A stretch of DNA of 64,000 nt from Butyricimonas muris (GCF_046365375.1 NZ_JBKEIT010000001.1:310001-374000), one strand, 5' to 3'. Shown: positions 19,105 to 29,099, counted from the first letter of the stretch. Notes: a model not told the origin generated them from the sequence alone. Numbers and translations are program-made.

Positions 19105-19959
19105 ATGGAAGATATGGAAAAGTATATAGGAGCACACGTGAGTGCATCGGGAGGAGTTGAAAACGCACCGGTTAACGCGCACGAGATTGGGGCAACGGCT
19201 TTTGCCCTGTTCACGAAAAATCAAAGACAATGGAAGGCTGCCCCCCTGTCGGCAGATAGTATAAGGCTGTTTCGGGAGCGTTGCGAGCAGTATGGTTACA
19301 CGGCTAAACAGATATTGCCGCACGACAGTTACTTGATTAATCTCGGGCATCCGGAAGCCGCGAGTTTGGAGAAGTCCAGAGAGGCATTTTTCGATGAAAT
19401 GAAGCGTTGCGAGGAGTTGGGTTTGGACAGGTTGAATTTTCACCCGGGAAGCACGTTGAAGGAGATTAGCGATGAGGCTTGCTTGACATTGATAGCGGAG
19501 TCGATTAATATGGCATTGGAACGGACGCGCGGGGTTACTGCCGTGATCGAGAATACGGCAGGACAAGGTTCTAACTTGGGCTACAAATTCGAGCAGATTG
19601 CCTATATAATCGATAAGGTGGAAGATAAAACCCGTGTCGGGGTTTGTATTGATACTTGTCACTCGTTCGCGGCGGGGTATGATTTGGCAACTTCTTCCGG
19701 TTTCACGGAAACATTCGAGCATTTCGATAACGTGATCGGGTTTAAATATTTGCGGGGAATGCACTTGAACGATGCCAAGAAAGAGTTGGGTTCCCGTGTC
19801 GATCGTCACGATAGTTTGGGTAAGGGAACGTTAGGTATCGAGCCGTTCAAATGGATCATGCAAGACGGGCGGTTTGACGGGATTCCTTTGATTCTGGAAA
19901 CACCGGATGAATCGTTATGGCCGGAGGAAATCAAGATGTTGAAAGGATTTGTAAAATGA
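19105..19959 (+). CDS. nfo: Deoxyribonuclease IV (endonuclease IV, AP endonuclease)
   Basis: A zinc-dependent AP endonuclease of base-excision repair. The metal-ligand motifs of the AP_endonuc_2 barrel are all present: GAHVSASGG, NFHPGS, VIENTAGQGSNLGY, VCIDTCHSFAAGYD, HLNDAKKELGSRVDRHDSLG and LETPDE. 284 aa is the usual length. The ATG at 19105 or 19114 may be used. Its TGA overlaps the ATG of sbcD in ATGA, so the two are translationally coupled and form a DNA-repair operon. Confidence 0.96.
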   Translation: MEDMEKYIGAHVSASGGVENAPVNAHEIGATAFALFTKNQRQWKAAPLSADSIRLFRERCEQYGYTAKQILPHDSYLINLGHPEAASLEKSREAFFDEMKRCEELGLDRLNFHPGSTLKEISDEACLTLIAESINMALERTRGVTAVIENTAGQGSNLGYKFEQIAYIIDKVEDKTRVGVCIDTCHSFAAGYDLATSSGFTETFEHFDNVIGFKYLRGMHLNDAKKELGSRVDRHDSLGKGTLGIEPFKWIMQDGRFDGIPLILETPDESLWPEEIKMLKGFVK

Positions 19960-21173
19960 AAATATTACATACTTCGGACTGGCATTTGGGAAAACGCTTG
20001 AACGAGCGGGAAAGGATACAGGAGCAGGTAGAAGTAATGGATGAAATTGTGCGAATCACGGAAGAGGAGAACGTGGATGTTGTTGTTGTTGCCGGGGATT
20101 TGTTCGATACGTTTAACCCGTCGGTGGAGGCGATAGAATTGTTGTATCGCGCGTTGCATCGCTTGGCGAACGGGGGCAAGCGGTTGGTGGTGGCAATCGC
20201 GGGGAATCATGATTCGCCCGATCGGGTGGATTCGCCCGACGTGTTGGCTCGTCAGCATGGAATCTTTTTCGTGGGTAGCCCGAAGGTTCATTTTAATTCC
20301 ACGGTGACGGACGGGGGGATTGAGTTATCGCGTTCGGAAGAGGGAATTTCCGAATTTCGGTTGCCGGGATACGAGTATCCTTTGCGGGTGATGCATACCC
20401 CTTATGCCAATAGTCTACGCTTGTGTCGATTTCTTGGAGTCGAGGAGCAGGAGGAGGGATTGCGTGCCGTGCTTCGGGAGCATTGGGGAGCGTTAGCCGC
20501 GAAGTATTGTGATAACGCGGGAGTGAATTTGTTGGTGACGCATCTTTACGTGGCGCGGGAAGGGGGAGATATGCCGGAGGAACCCGAGGATGAACGTCCG
20601 ATTAATATCGGCGGGGCGGATGCGGTGTACACGTCATTGATACCCGACGGGATACAATATGCGGCGTTGGGGCATTTGCATCGCTGGCAAGTGGTGGACA
20701 CGGTGCCTTGTCCGGCGGTGTACAGCGGTAGTCCTCTGGGATATAGTTTTAGCGAGGCGGAGCAGAATAAATATGTCACGCTCGTGGAGGCGGAGCCGGG
20801 ACAAGAGGTGCGTTTCGAGAAGCGGCGTTTGACAAGCGGGCGTCCGTTGGTGCGGGTGCGTTTCGAGGGGGTGGAGCAGGCTGTGGCTTGGTTGGCGGGG
20901 CATCCCGAGGCGTGGGTGGAATTGACGGTAGCGACCGATACTTACCTGACTGCCGCTGAAACGAAGTCGATACACGAGGCGCATGACGGTATCGTGTGTT
21001 TGATTCCGGAGGTGAAAGAAGCGTCGGTTTCCGATGAACGGGTGGCGTCGATACATGATTTGCGTTCTGACGTGAACGCTCTTTTCGCCGAGTATTTTCG
21101 TCGTCGTAAAGGGCAGGAACCGAATGACGAGATTATGGCGTTGTTTAAAGAAACTTTATCAATTGAAAATTGA
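19956..21173 (+). CDS. sbcD: Exonuclease subunit SbcD (Mre11-like)
   Basis: The nuclease subunit of SbcCD, which cleaves DNA hairpins, palindromes and blocked ends. Calcineurin-like phosphoesterase motifs are complete: HTSDWHLGK, AGDLFDTF, GNHDSPDR, VTHLYV and LGHLHRWQ. A C-terminal capping domain follows. The start is the ATG at 19956 overlapping the nfo stop; the in-frame upstream part lies inside nfo. 405 aa is normal. An 89-base inverted-repeat spacer separates it from sbcC. Confidence 0.95.
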   Translation: MKILHTSDWHLGKRLNERERIQEQVEVMDEIVRITEEENVDVVVVAGDLFDTFNPSVEAIELLYRALHRLANGGKRLVVAIAGNHDSPDRVDSPDVLARQHGIFFVGSPKVHFNSTVTDGGIELSRSEEGISEFRLPGYEYPLRVMHTPYANSLRLCRFLGVEEQEEGLRAVLREHWGALAAKYCDNAGVNLLVTHLYVAREGGDMPEEPEDERPINIGGADAVYTSLIPDGIQYAALGHLHRWQVVDTVPCPAVYSGSPLGYSFSEAEQNKYVTLVEAEPGQEVRFEKRRLTSGRPLVRVRFEGVEQAVAWLAGHPEAWVELTVATDTYLTAAETKSIHEAHDGIVCLIPEVKEASVSDERVASIHDLRSDVNALFAEYFRRRKGQEPNDEIMALFKETLSIEN

Positions 21174-21262
21174 AAGTTGAAAATGGAAAATTATAAAAAG
21201 CTATCAAATCGAAATCAAGAGTTCTCATTTTCAATTTTCAATTCTTAATTTTCAATTATATT
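21165..21262. repeat. AT-rich inverted repeat between sbcD and sbcC
   Basis: Repeated AATTGAAAATTGAAAGTTG-like blocks on the left are answered by CATTTTCAATTTTCAATTC-like blocks on the right, which gives an imperfect long hairpin. Shorter copies follow sbcC (24,320-24,365), and a related TTTAAAATT-type repeat precedes pepT. No gene is encoded. Confidence 0.7.
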
Positions 21263-24200
21263 ATGGTTCCGGTTAGATTGACATTAGAAGGTATATATTC
21301 GTATAGAGAAGCGCAGACGATAGAATTCAATCGGCTGACGGAGGCTAAGTTGTTCGGTATTTTCGGTCCGGTGGGAAGTGGGAAATCGACGATTTTGGAG
21401 GCGATGATTTACGTGATTTACGGGGTGATCGATCGGTTGAACAACGAGGTGAAGTATAATTTGATGAATCTTCAGTCCGATCGCTTGTTCGTGGATTTTG
21501 AATTCAAGGCGGGCGAACAGGGACGGGATTTTAGAGCCACGGTCGAGAGTAAGCGGAACAAGAAAAGGTTTACCGATATCTCTGTTCCGAAATTTTTATA
21601 TCACGCGCGGAAGGACGGGGAATGGATGCCGTGTACCCGGGAAGATGTTATCGCGGCGATAGGGCTTAACGCGCAAAATTTCAAGCGGGTTGTGATTATT
21701 CCTCAAGGTAAGTTTCAAGATTTTCTTATGCTTCGGGATAAGGAGCGCACGGAGATGATGATGGAGCTTTTCGGGGAGTTGCGCCGTTATGATTTGGGCG
21801 GTAAGGTGGCTTATCTGGAGGGGGAAACCAACAAGAAAATGATTGATCTGAAAGGACAGTTGACCGGATTGGGAGAGGTTAGCGAGGATGCATTGGCAGA
21901 GAGCAAGAAACGATTGGTGGGATTGCGGGAAGATGCGGAACGATTGAAAAAGGCGTTGCAAGAGGGGACGGAACGGGAAAATCAATTGAAAAAAGTGAAA
22001 CAGCTGGTGGAGGAACGGGGTGTTCGGGAAGAGGAGGAAAAAGGTTTGTTGGGACAAAAAGAGAGTATCGCCGAATTATTGAAACAGGTCGAGAAGTACG
22101 AGTATTGTTTGCAATATTTTCAACAACCGATCAATCGCTGGGAAGATAGTTCCCGCCGTTTGGCGGAATCTGAAAAAGCTTTGTCCGGGTATCGGGAACG
22201 GTTGGTTGGCAAACAACAGGAGTTGACTTGTTTTAAAGAACAATATAATGAATTGAAGTTGAGATACGAGGAGCGGGATCAGTTGAAAGTGCGGGCGGAG
22301 CGGTTGGAAGGGGTGATTCGCTTGCGAAGTTTGACGGTGGAACAGAAGGATTTACGGGAACGGCATGCCAAAGGGGAGGCTATGGTGGCTACCACACGAG
22401 AGGAAGTCGAGGTTTTGAAACGTCAATTGGCGGAGCGGAAAGATAGACTGGAGAAATTGGTGCAGTCTATCCCGGATATGAAGTTATTGTCTGACATTCG
22501 GGAGTGGTATAGCCAGTATCATCATGCGCGGGAGGAAGAAACACGGGTGCGGGAGGAGTTGAAGCAGGTTGAAAATGAGCTGTTGAAAGATAAGGAAGTT
22601 GTTCTGTCCCATAAGCAAAAATATTCCTTCTTCGCTGACGCGGAAAGCGATACGTCAGAAGAGTTGTTGGAAGTATCTGAAAAAAGGAGCCAACAGATAG
22701 AGCGGGAATTAAAGGGTTGTCGGGATGAATTGATGCATCTGAATACTCGTCAGCGTTTAGTCGATTTTGCCAAAGAATTGAGCGAGGGGGAACCTTGCCC
22801 GTTGTGTGGTGCGTTGTCACATCCCGCACCTTTGCACGCGGAGGAGATGGAGGGCGTGATGCGTTTGACCGCGGAGAGAATCAAGGCGTTGGAGCGCGAG
22901 CGGGAGGAATTGAACCGGTGGAGTTCCGTTTTAGCCATCGCGGGTGAACGAAAGCGCTTGAATTTGAACAGACAGGTACAGGCGAAGATAAAGCAAGAAG
23001 AAATACAACATAAATTGCAGGAGCATTTGTCCCGTTTTGTATGGGAGGGTTTCGCCCCGGATGACGCACGACATCTCAAGGAAGAGATCGACAGGGCGGC
23101 GTCTTTAGGGAATGAACGGAAACAGTTGGAGGCGGAGGTGAAGCAGACGGAGTCGGAGATTGAATTGAAGAGAGGTCATCTGGAAAAATACAGTAAACGG
23201 TTGGAGGAGATTGACCGGGAAGTGGTGCAGCGTGAAACGCAGATGGAATTGGTGCGGGAACAGTTGAAAGGCTTTGATGTAACCGTGTACATGGAAACCG
23301 GACTTGAGAGTTTGAAGGAAGAGAAAGAGAAATGCCTTACTGTTTTTGAAAAATTGGGAAAAGATTACCGGGAGGCTACCGAGCGATTGCAGCTTATGGA
23401 GAACGAGTATCGAAAATGGGAAGGTGGTGCGGAAGAAAAAGAGAAAGAAATCGTGTTGCTCAAAGAGGAAAAAAAGAGCGGAGAAGAGAAATTGAACGTG
23501 TTGTTAAGGGAGAGTGTTTATAAAGATATAGCGGCGGTGCGGGAAATACTGAATAAGAAACTGGATTTACCTGCCAGCCGAAGTAGGATAAATCAATTTA
23601 ATCAACAATTGCACGTCGTGCAGGTAAGAAAATTGGAATTGGAGAAGTTGCTTGCCGGGGTGGAATACCGGGCAGAGGAGCACGAGGCATTGGTTCGTCA
23701 ACTGGAAGAGAATCGGCGACGGGAGAGAGAAGTGTTGGCAGAACATGGCGCGTTGGCAAATCAAGTCAAAGATATGGAAAACCGTGCTGCGGCACGGGTG
23801 AAGATCGGGAAGGAGTTGGATGTTCTGGACGCAAGGCTTCGGAATTTGCTGGTGTTGAAAAGTTTGTTCCGCGGGAATGATTTCGTGAAATTCGTGTCGT
23901 CGATTTATTTGCAGAATTTGTGTAACGCGGCGAACGAGCGTTTTTATCGGATGACTCGCCAGCGTTTGAAGTTGGAGTTGGACGAGGATAATGATTTCGT
24001 GATCCGGGATTACATGAACGAGGGACGAACCCGTAGCGCCCGCACGCTTTCCGGGGGACAGATATTTCAAGCTTCTCTTTCGTTAGCGTTGGCGTTGACC
24101 GATAATATCCGGCATTTGACGGGGAGTGACCAGAATTTCTTTTTCTTGGACGAGGGATTCGGTTCTCTTGATAAAGAGTCTTTGCGTGTCGTTTTTGAAA

Positions 24201-24337
24201 CACTCAAGTCGTTGCGGGAAGAGAATCGGGTTGTCGGTCTGATTTCTCACGTGGAAGAGATGCAGCAGGAATTACCGGTATGCGTGTTCGTGGAGAACAC
24301 GACGGAACGGGGAAGCGTTGTGACAATTGACAATTGA
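21263..24337 (+). CDS. sbcC: Exonuclease subunit SbcC (Rad50-like SMC ATPase)
   Basis: The ATPase subunit of SbcCD. Walker A GPVGSGKST (K41) is followed by two long coiled coils that flank a zinc hook CPLCG (C512/C515), exactly in the middle of the 1024 residues. The C-terminal lobe has the ABC signature TLSGGQIFQ and Walker B FFFLDEGFGSLD. Nucleotide binding drives opening of the SbcD active site. It lies in one transcription unit with nfo and sbcD. Confidence 0.95.
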   Translation: MVPVRLTLEGIYSYREAQTIEFNRLTEAKLFGIFGPVGSGKSTILEAMIYVIYGVIDRLNNEVKYNLMNLQSDRLFVDFEFKAGEQGRDFRATVESKRNKKRFTDISVPKFLYHARKDGEWMPCTREDVIAAIGLNAQNFKRVVIIPQGKFQDFLMLRDKERTEMMMELFGELRRYDLGGKVAYLEGETNKKMIDLKGQLTGLGEVSEDALAESKKRLVGLREDAERLKKALQEGTERENQLKKVKQLVEERGVREEEEKGLLGQKESIAELLKQVEKYEYCLQYFQQPINRWEDSSRRLAESEKALSGYRERLVGKQQELTCFKEQYNELKLRYEERDQLKVRAERLEGVIRLRSLTVEQKDLRERHAKGEAMVATTREEVEVLKRQLAERKDRLEKLVQSIPDMKLLSDIREWYSQYHHAREEETRVREELKQVENELLKDKEVVLSHKQKYSFFADAESDTSEELLEVSEKRSQQIERELKGCRDELMHLNTRQRLVDFAKELSEGEPCPLCGALSHPAPLHAEEMEGVMRLTAERIKALEREREELNRWSSVLAIAGERKRLNLNRQVQAKIKQEEIQHKLQEHLSRFVWEGFAPDDARHLKEEIDRAASLGNERKQLEAEVKQTESEIELKRGHLEKYSKRLEEIDREVVQRETQMELVREQLKGFDVTVYMETGLESLKEEKEKCLTVFEKLGKDYREATERLQLMENEYRKWEGGAEEKEKEIVLLKEEKKSGEEKLNVLLRESVYKDIAAVREILNKKLDLPASRSRINQFNQQLHVVQVRKLELEKLLAGVEYRAEEHEALVRQLEENRRREREVLAEHGALANQVKDMENRAAARVKIGKELDVLDARLRNLLVLKSLFRGNDFVKFVSSIYLQNLCNAANERFYRMTRQRLKLELDEDNDFVIRDYMNEGRTRSARTLSGGQIFQASLSLALALTDNIRHLTGSDQNFFFLDEGFGSLDKESLRVVFETLKSLREENRVVGLISHVEEMQQELPVCVFVENTTERGSVVTIDN

Positions 24338-24627
24338 AAATGGAGAATTGAAAATTGAAAATGAAAAGAACTCCTCCGTCAGCCTTTGGCTGCCACCTCC
24401 TCTATAAACAGAGGAGGAGTTGGTGACTCTCACCGAAGACAGTGAGTAATTCAGCTCTCCCTCTGTTTATAGAGGGAAACTGGCGAGTAAGAGAGAACAG
24501 ACAGAGAGCTTGCTCGTTGTCTGTCGAACGAGAGCCAGTTCGAGACCGGTTTCCGGGCTCAATACCCCGAAGGGGGGAGGAAGTTTAAAATCATAAATCA
24601 TAAATCATAAATCATAAATTTAAAAAT
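24338..24627. repeat. REP-like cluster of hairpins downstream of sbcC
   Basis: A 290-base non-coding stretch. CTCTATAAACAGAGG (24400-24414) is repeated as its exact reverse complement at 24460-24474, and each copy also lies in a local hairpin. A third stem (CAGACA..GAGC / GCTC..TGTCTG) lies at about 24510-24535. AATTGAAAATT blocks lead in, and four ATAAATC repeats (about 24593-24619) lead out to the next gene. It resembles mobile palindromic intergenic units. Confidence 0.65.
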
Positions 24628-25116
24628 ATGAAAGTCGGTTTATTATCAGATACCCACGGGTGGTTAGACCCGAAGATTGTGGAGTTTTTTAAAGCGTGTG
24701 ATGAAGTGTGGCATTGTGGGGATATCGGGGATGTGGCGGTGGCGGATGCTTTAGCGAAACGGTTTAAGTTGCGTGCCGTGTACGGGAATATTGATGGGGA
24801 ATTGTTGCGTAGAATGTTTCCGGGGACGGAGGTTTTCCAATGCGAGGGGGTGAAGGTGATGATGACTCATATCGGGGGATATCCCGGTCATTATGACAAG
24901 AAGGCGGCGGATGTTTTACGACGGGAACGACCTAAATTATTTGTTTGCGGTCATTCGCATATCGCGAAAGTGAAATACGATCAATTATTGGATTGTTTGC
25001 ATATAAACCCCGGTGCGGCGGGAAAATTCGGTTTTCATACCGTGAGAACAGCCGCACGCTTTGAAATCAACGGGGATCGGATTGAGAATTTGGAATTGAT
25101 AGAGTTGGAAAAATAA
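24628..25116 (+). CDS. YfcE/MJ0936-type metallophosphoesterase
   Basis: A 162-aa single-domain phosphodiesterase with all calcineurin-like metal motifs: LLSDTHG, HCGDIGD, VYGNID, THIGGYPGHYD and CGHSHIAK. Small relatives hydrolyse artificial phosphodiesters and their biological substrate is unknown. Cytoplasmic. It follows the repeat cluster and has no obvious link to the repair genes. Confidence 0.9.
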   Translation: MKVGLLSDTHGWLDPKIVEFFKACDEVWHCGDIGDVAVADALAKRFKLRAVYGNIDGELLRRMFPGTEVFQCEGVKVMMTHIGGYPGHYDKKAADVLRRERPKLFVCGHSHIAKVKYDQLLDCLHINPGAAGKFGFHTVRTAARFEINGDRIENLELIELEK

Positions 25117-25159
25117 TTAATTTAAGACTCTGTTAATAGAATTAATGCTTTCGGAGTGT

Positions 25160-25167
25160 TACATTTG
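25160..25167 (+). promoter_or_regulatory. -7 promoter element for the S41 protease
   Basis: TACATTTG matches TAnnTTTG, 44 bases before the ATG. Confidence 0.5.
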
Positions 25168-25211
25168 CAAATGTTACTCGTAGAAAAGAGAGAATACTAA
25201 ATATATATTAT

Positions 25212-26801
25212 ATGAAAAGAGTTTTACTATCGGCGGTTGCTCTGTTAATCGCTTGTTTGAGTTGGCAAAGTGTTTCGGCGCAACGGGATATGCAAGCCGT
25301 GCGGGAACAGTCTATCAAGTATCAACAATTAATGCAATTGATAGCCGGATATTACGTGGATACGGTTAATTTGAAAAAGATTACGGAGGATGCTATCGTG
25401 AAAGTGTTGGCTGACCTTGATCCCCATTCCGTGTATATACCTCGGGAGGAATTGGAAGAGGCAAATGAACCTTTGGAAGGAGGTTTTTTCGGTATAGGGA
25501 TACAGTTTAACGTGCTTCATGATACCTTAACCGTGGTTGACGTGGTCGCGGGAGGACCTTCTGAAAAGGTCGGGTTGCTCGCCGGTGATCGGATTACGGA
25601 GGTTGACGGGGAGAATATAGCGGGAATCGGTATCAGTAACACGGACGTGAGGAAGCGTTTGAAAGGGGAGAAAGGAACCGTGGTGAAAGTTAAGGTGAAG
25701 AGAGGGAATGAATGGATTGATTTCAATATCGTGCGGGACATGATTCCGATTTACAGTGTCGATGCCGCATACATGATTGACAAGAATATCGGGTATATCA
25801 AGATTGCCCGTTTTGCTGCCACGACTGTCGAGGAGTTTGAAAAGGCCGTGAAGCAATTGCAGGCAGAAGGGATGAAAGATTTGATTATAGATTTGCAAGG
25901 TAATGGCGGTGGTTACATGGGGGCGGCTATCGGTCTTGCCGATCACTTGTTGGACGGGCGAAAAATGATCGTGTACACGGATAGTCCCGCTTATGGCAGG
26001 GCTGAAGAGTTTTCTACTCCCGCTGGATTATTCCAAGATGGTCGGGTTGTCGTGCTTCTTGACGGCAACTCCGCTTCTGCCAGTGAAATTTTGGCAGGTG
26101 CCGTGCAGGACTGGGACCGCGGGTTAATCGTCGGACGCCGTTCTTTCGGTAAAGGATTGGTGCAACGTCAATACCCTTTGGCAGATAAGTCTGCTATTCG
26201 TCTTACGATATCCCATTATTTTACACCGTCCGGACGGTGTATCCAAAAACCGTACAAGGGAAAAGATTATCAGATAGAATTGTATGAACGTTACGCTAAC
26301 GGGGAGTTGCTGAATGCCGACAGTATCGCGTTGACGGATTCCACGAAATACTACACGAAGAAGGAGCATCGTTTGGTTTATGGCGGGGGGGGTATTATTC
26401 CCGACGTGTTCGTGCCGATTGATACGAACGTGAATTACAGTTATTTCAATCGTTTGTTGGCGAAGGGTGTTATCGGTGAATTTACTTTGAATTACGTGGA
26501 TAAGAACCGGGATGCTTTGAAGAAAAAATACCCGAAGTTTGAGATGTTCAAGAAGGATTTTCAAGTGACCGACGACATGGTGAACGAGATTGTGCAGAAA
26601 GGGGAGAAACAGGGTGTGAAAAAGGACGAGAAACTGTTGACTCCGGTTATTCCGGAAATAAAATTATTCGTGAAATCCTTGATTGCTCGGGATTTGTGGA
26701 ATATGACAGAGTTATACAAGATTTCCAATGAGCAGAACAAAGTGTTAAACGCGGCTGTAAAGACTTTACAGGATGGGACTTATAATAATACAATAAAATA
26801 A
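25212..26801 (+). CDS. S41 family carboxy-terminal processing protease (CtpA-like)
   Basis: An exported serine protease that trims C-termini of envelope proteins. A signal peptide (ends SVSAQ) precedes an N-terminal helical segment, a PDZ domain (about residues 95-170, GGFFGIGIQFN and GLLAGDRITEVDG) and the protease core. The catalytic Ser lies in NSASASE (S289), the general-base Lys in SFGKG (K314) and the assisting Gln at 318, the same spacing as in Bacillus CtpA. 529 aa is normal for Bacteroidetes. Substrates cannot be told. Confidence 0.93.
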   Translation: MKRVLLSAVALLIACLSWQSVSAQRDMQAVREQSIKYQQLMQLIAGYYVDTVNLKKITEDAIVKVLADLDPHSVYIPREELEEANEPLEGGFFGIGIQFNVLHDTLTVVDVVAGGPSEKVGLLAGDRITEVDGENIAGIGISNTDVRKRLKGEKGTVVKVKVKRGNEWIDFNIVRDMIPIYSVDAAYMIDKNIGYIKIARFAATTVEEFEKAVKQLQAEGMKDLIIDLQGNGGGYMGAAIGLADHLLDGRKMIVYTDSPAYGRAEEFSTPAGLFQDGRVVVLLDGNSASASEILAGAVQDWDRGLIVGRRSFGKGLVQRQYPLADKSAIRLTISHYFTPSGRCIQKPYKGKDYQIELYERYANGELLNADSIALTDSTKYYTKKEHRLVYGGGGIIPDVFVPIDTNVNYSYFNRLLAKGVIGEFTLNYVDKNRDALKKKYPKFEMFKKDFQVTDDMVNEIVQKGEKQGVKKDEKLLTPVIPEIKLFVKSLIARDLWNMTELYKISNEQNKVLNAAVKTLQDGTYNNTIK

Positions 26802-26891
26802 GTATTGTTTTGGTCTGTTTTTTGATAGAGTTGTTACGTAGTGTTAATACATTGTGAGCTATTGTAATTGAATAATCTAAAATTTGATGGA

Positions 26892-27503
26892 ATGAAAAAG
26901 TTTTTATTAGTGGTGATCGCTATGGTCACGTTAGGAAGTGTTCATGCTCAGACCGCGTTCAAGAGCAAAGTCGAAGGTATAACCGGTACGGAATTTTATT
27001 TCGGTCCGAAATTCGGATTCAACGTGGCCGGTATAAGTGATGGCCCGAATAAAAGTAAATTGAGTTTCCTTGTGGGAGCTTTTGCCGAATTCAAGTTCAA
27101 TGATTTATTTGGTTTGCAAACCGAGTTGAGCTATTCCCGGCAAGGTGATAAAGGGAAAGAGGGAGGTACTAAATATTGGATGAGGGTGAATTATTTGAAT
27201 ATTCCCGTTTTGGCGAAGTTCTACGTGTGGGAAGGTTTGAGTGTTGATCTTGGTCCGCAATTGGGATTTGCCTTGAATGGAAAGCATAAAACAAAGCATG
27301 GAGGAACTGAAACGAAATCCACTATAAAACATTTGAATACGGTAGATTTGAGTTTCGGAATGGGATTATCCTATGATTTCGATATGGGATTGGTTTTATC
27401 GGCTCGTTACAATTTGGGATTGACTAACGTGGTTGAAAAGGATAAAACTTACGGTAATAACCAAAACCGTGTATTCCAGTTATCTGCCGGATGGAAGTTC
27501 TAG
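26892..27503 (+). CDS. PorT-like outer-membrane beta-barrel protein
   Basis: A 203-aa exported protein. I take the ATG at 26892, which starts the signal peptide (ends SVHAQ); eight codons upstream add nothing. Eight short amphipathic strands such as YFGPKFGFNVAGIS, LFGLQTELSYSRQG, GLSVDLGPQLGFAL and LVLSARYNLGLTNV fit an outer-membrane protein family 2 small barrel. Function unknown; such proteins range from PorT-like secretion parts to structural barrels. Confidence 0.8.
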   Translation: MKKFLLVVIAMVTLGSVHAQTAFKSKVEGITGTEFYFGPKFGFNVAGISDGPNKSKLSFLVGAFAEFKFNDLFGLQTELSYSRQGDKGKEGGTKYWMRVNYLNIPVLAKFYVWEGLSVDLGPQLGFALNGKHKTKHGGTETKSTIKHLNTVDLSFGMGLSYDFDMGLVLSARYNLGLTNVVEKDKTYGNNQNRVFQLSAGWKF

Positions 27504-27522
27504 GAACTGACAATATGAAAAG

Positions 27523-27556
27523 AATGCCGTCACAATTTTTGCGACGGCATTTTTAT
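27523..27556. terminator. Bidirectional terminator
   Basis: The arms AATGCCGTC and GACGGCATT are followed by TTTTATTAT, between convergent genes. Confidence 0.85.
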
Positions 27557-27574
27557 TATATTACAACTCTTTAT

Positions 27575-29077
27575 TTAGAACCGGAAACCTAATGTAAGTC
27601 TGAATTCGTTGTTTTTGAATTTCGTGTTGAATTCCGGGGATTCGATTACACCGGAAGGTGCTTCATAGTAATAGAACAACCCGTTGATGTCTGACTTCTT
27701 GTGCATGTAAGAGGCATCGGCATAGAATGAACCGAGATTTACCCCTAAACCGCCTGAATATATTTGAATGTCATTATCTTCATTCATTTCACCCTTTTTA
27801 TAAGGAGAAGCCGAAAGAGCGTATCCGCCACGGAGGCAGAAAACACTGTTGAGTCTAAACTCGGCACCTGCTCTAAAATTATGGGTGGCTTTGTAGATGT
27901 CTTTGATTGCGTTGTTGGTTTCTAAGTATTCATTTTTTGCATCATCATTTGTGAATTTTGCTGCCGTGTAGTCCACGTACTCGTAATCACCACTAATGAT
28001 TGCCCGTTGCCCGAGAACGATAGCTACGCCTGCCATTACCCGCCATGGGGTTTTCAGCTTGTATGAATAATCTGTATAGGCAGTCCATCCATATTCAAAG
28101 CCGGGCTTTGGTTCTGCATCTTCTACTGGTAGTTCAGAGAATTTAGCCGATACATTATTTTGCGCAAATGCATCTAAATTATAGTATGTCGGGGTGTGAA
28201 TTGCCGCACCGATACGAATAGCCGGAATCGGACGGAATATAAATCCTGCTTTGAAATTTAATCCAGTACCGCTTGATGTGAAATCTTGATACATACTGAA
28301 TTTTTCCAGTTTATTTGTTATGTCTTTTCCAATTATCTCTTCTGTATAAACTGAATATGATTTATAGTGCAGGGATTGAATTCCGAGCGTTGCTCCAAAA
28401 TAGAATTTATCACTGAGATTACCACCGAGCGATATGGCATATTCACCTTGGAATCCTCGTTCCCTCGTGTATTTATAGTGCTGCAGTTGATCTGTTTCCC
28501 GAATGGGATTCTCGTAATTATAATCCTTGTTTTCGATAGCTTCTTTGCTTAAATAAAGCATATAAGCGTCATAAGCTAATCCTGTAGTGAAATCGTTCAA
28601 CTGTTGAGGCGATTTTCCGTCTGCTTCTTCTTTCCACACGTTTGCTAAGGATGAATTACCGTCTGTTTCATAATATCCTTGGAAAATATTCCTGTTGAAG
28701 TTATTCAAGGTCGAGTAGTTGAAACCGACATTGAAATTCTTTAATATTCTATTATTAGGACTAAAGGATAATACCAATCCGGCATTACTCATGATAAACA
28801 TGTTTTTTTCGTTATCAATTCCTTTTGTTTTGGCATGGGCGAAATCCATCATCGGAGTAAAGCTAAACTCGGATTTACGGAACACCCCTATACCGGCGGG
28901 ATTCATTGATAAGGTTGTTAAATCACCACCCAGTGCTGTGAAAGCTCCACCCATTGCAGTAACCCTTGCGGAACCGAATGGGACTATTCTGGAGAATCTA
29001 AGCGCATCTTCCTCGTTTTGTGCTGAAGCTGATAATGTGAAGAGGAATAGAACCGGGAGTATATATAATATTTTCAT
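27575..29077 (-). CDS. OmpP1/FadL-family outer-membrane protein
   Basis: A 500-aa barrel. The ATG at 29077 starts a clean signal peptide (ILPVLFLFTLSASAQ); the frame upstream is a shadow of the neighbour. SARVTAMGGAFTALGGDLTT and LSMNPAGIGVFRKSEF are the hatch/N-terminal signature of the FadL/Toluene_X family, which lets hydrophobic compounds cross the outer membrane. In Bacteroidetes these are often annotated as hemin receptor or OMP transport. It follows the lipoprotein gene by 22 bases and is probably in one operon with it. Ligand unknown. Confidence 0.85.
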   Translation of the reverse strand: MKILYILPVLFLFTLSASAQNEEDALRFSRIVPFGSARVTAMGGAFTALGGDLTTLSMNPAGIGVFRKSEFSFTPMMDFAHAKTKGIDNEKNMFIMSNAGLVLSFSPNNRILKNFNVGFNYSTLNNFNRNIFQGYYETDGNSSLANVWKEEADGKSPQQLNDFTTGLAYDAYMLYLSKEAIENKDYNYENPIRETDQLQHYKYTRERGFQGEYAISLGGNLSDKFYFGATLGIQSLHYKSYSVYTEEIIGKDITNKLEKFSMYQDFTSSGTGLNFKAGFIFRPIPAIRIGAAIHTPTYYNLDAFAQNNVSAKFSELPVEDAEPKPGFEYGWTAYTDYSYKLKTPWRVMAGVAIVLGQRAIISGDYEYVDYTAAKFTNDDAKNEYLETNNAIKDIYKATHNFRAGAEFRLNSVFCLRGGYALSASPYKKGEMNEDNDIQIYSGGLGVNLGSFYADASYMHKKSDINGLFYYYEAPSGVIESPEFNTKFKNNEFRLTLGFRF

Positions 29078-29099
29078 ATCCAAAAGTATTAATTTAGAA

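Noticed and set aside
24338..24627. CRISPR array
   Set aside because: The repeats are palindromic, few and unevenly spaced, with no spacer pattern and no cas genes.
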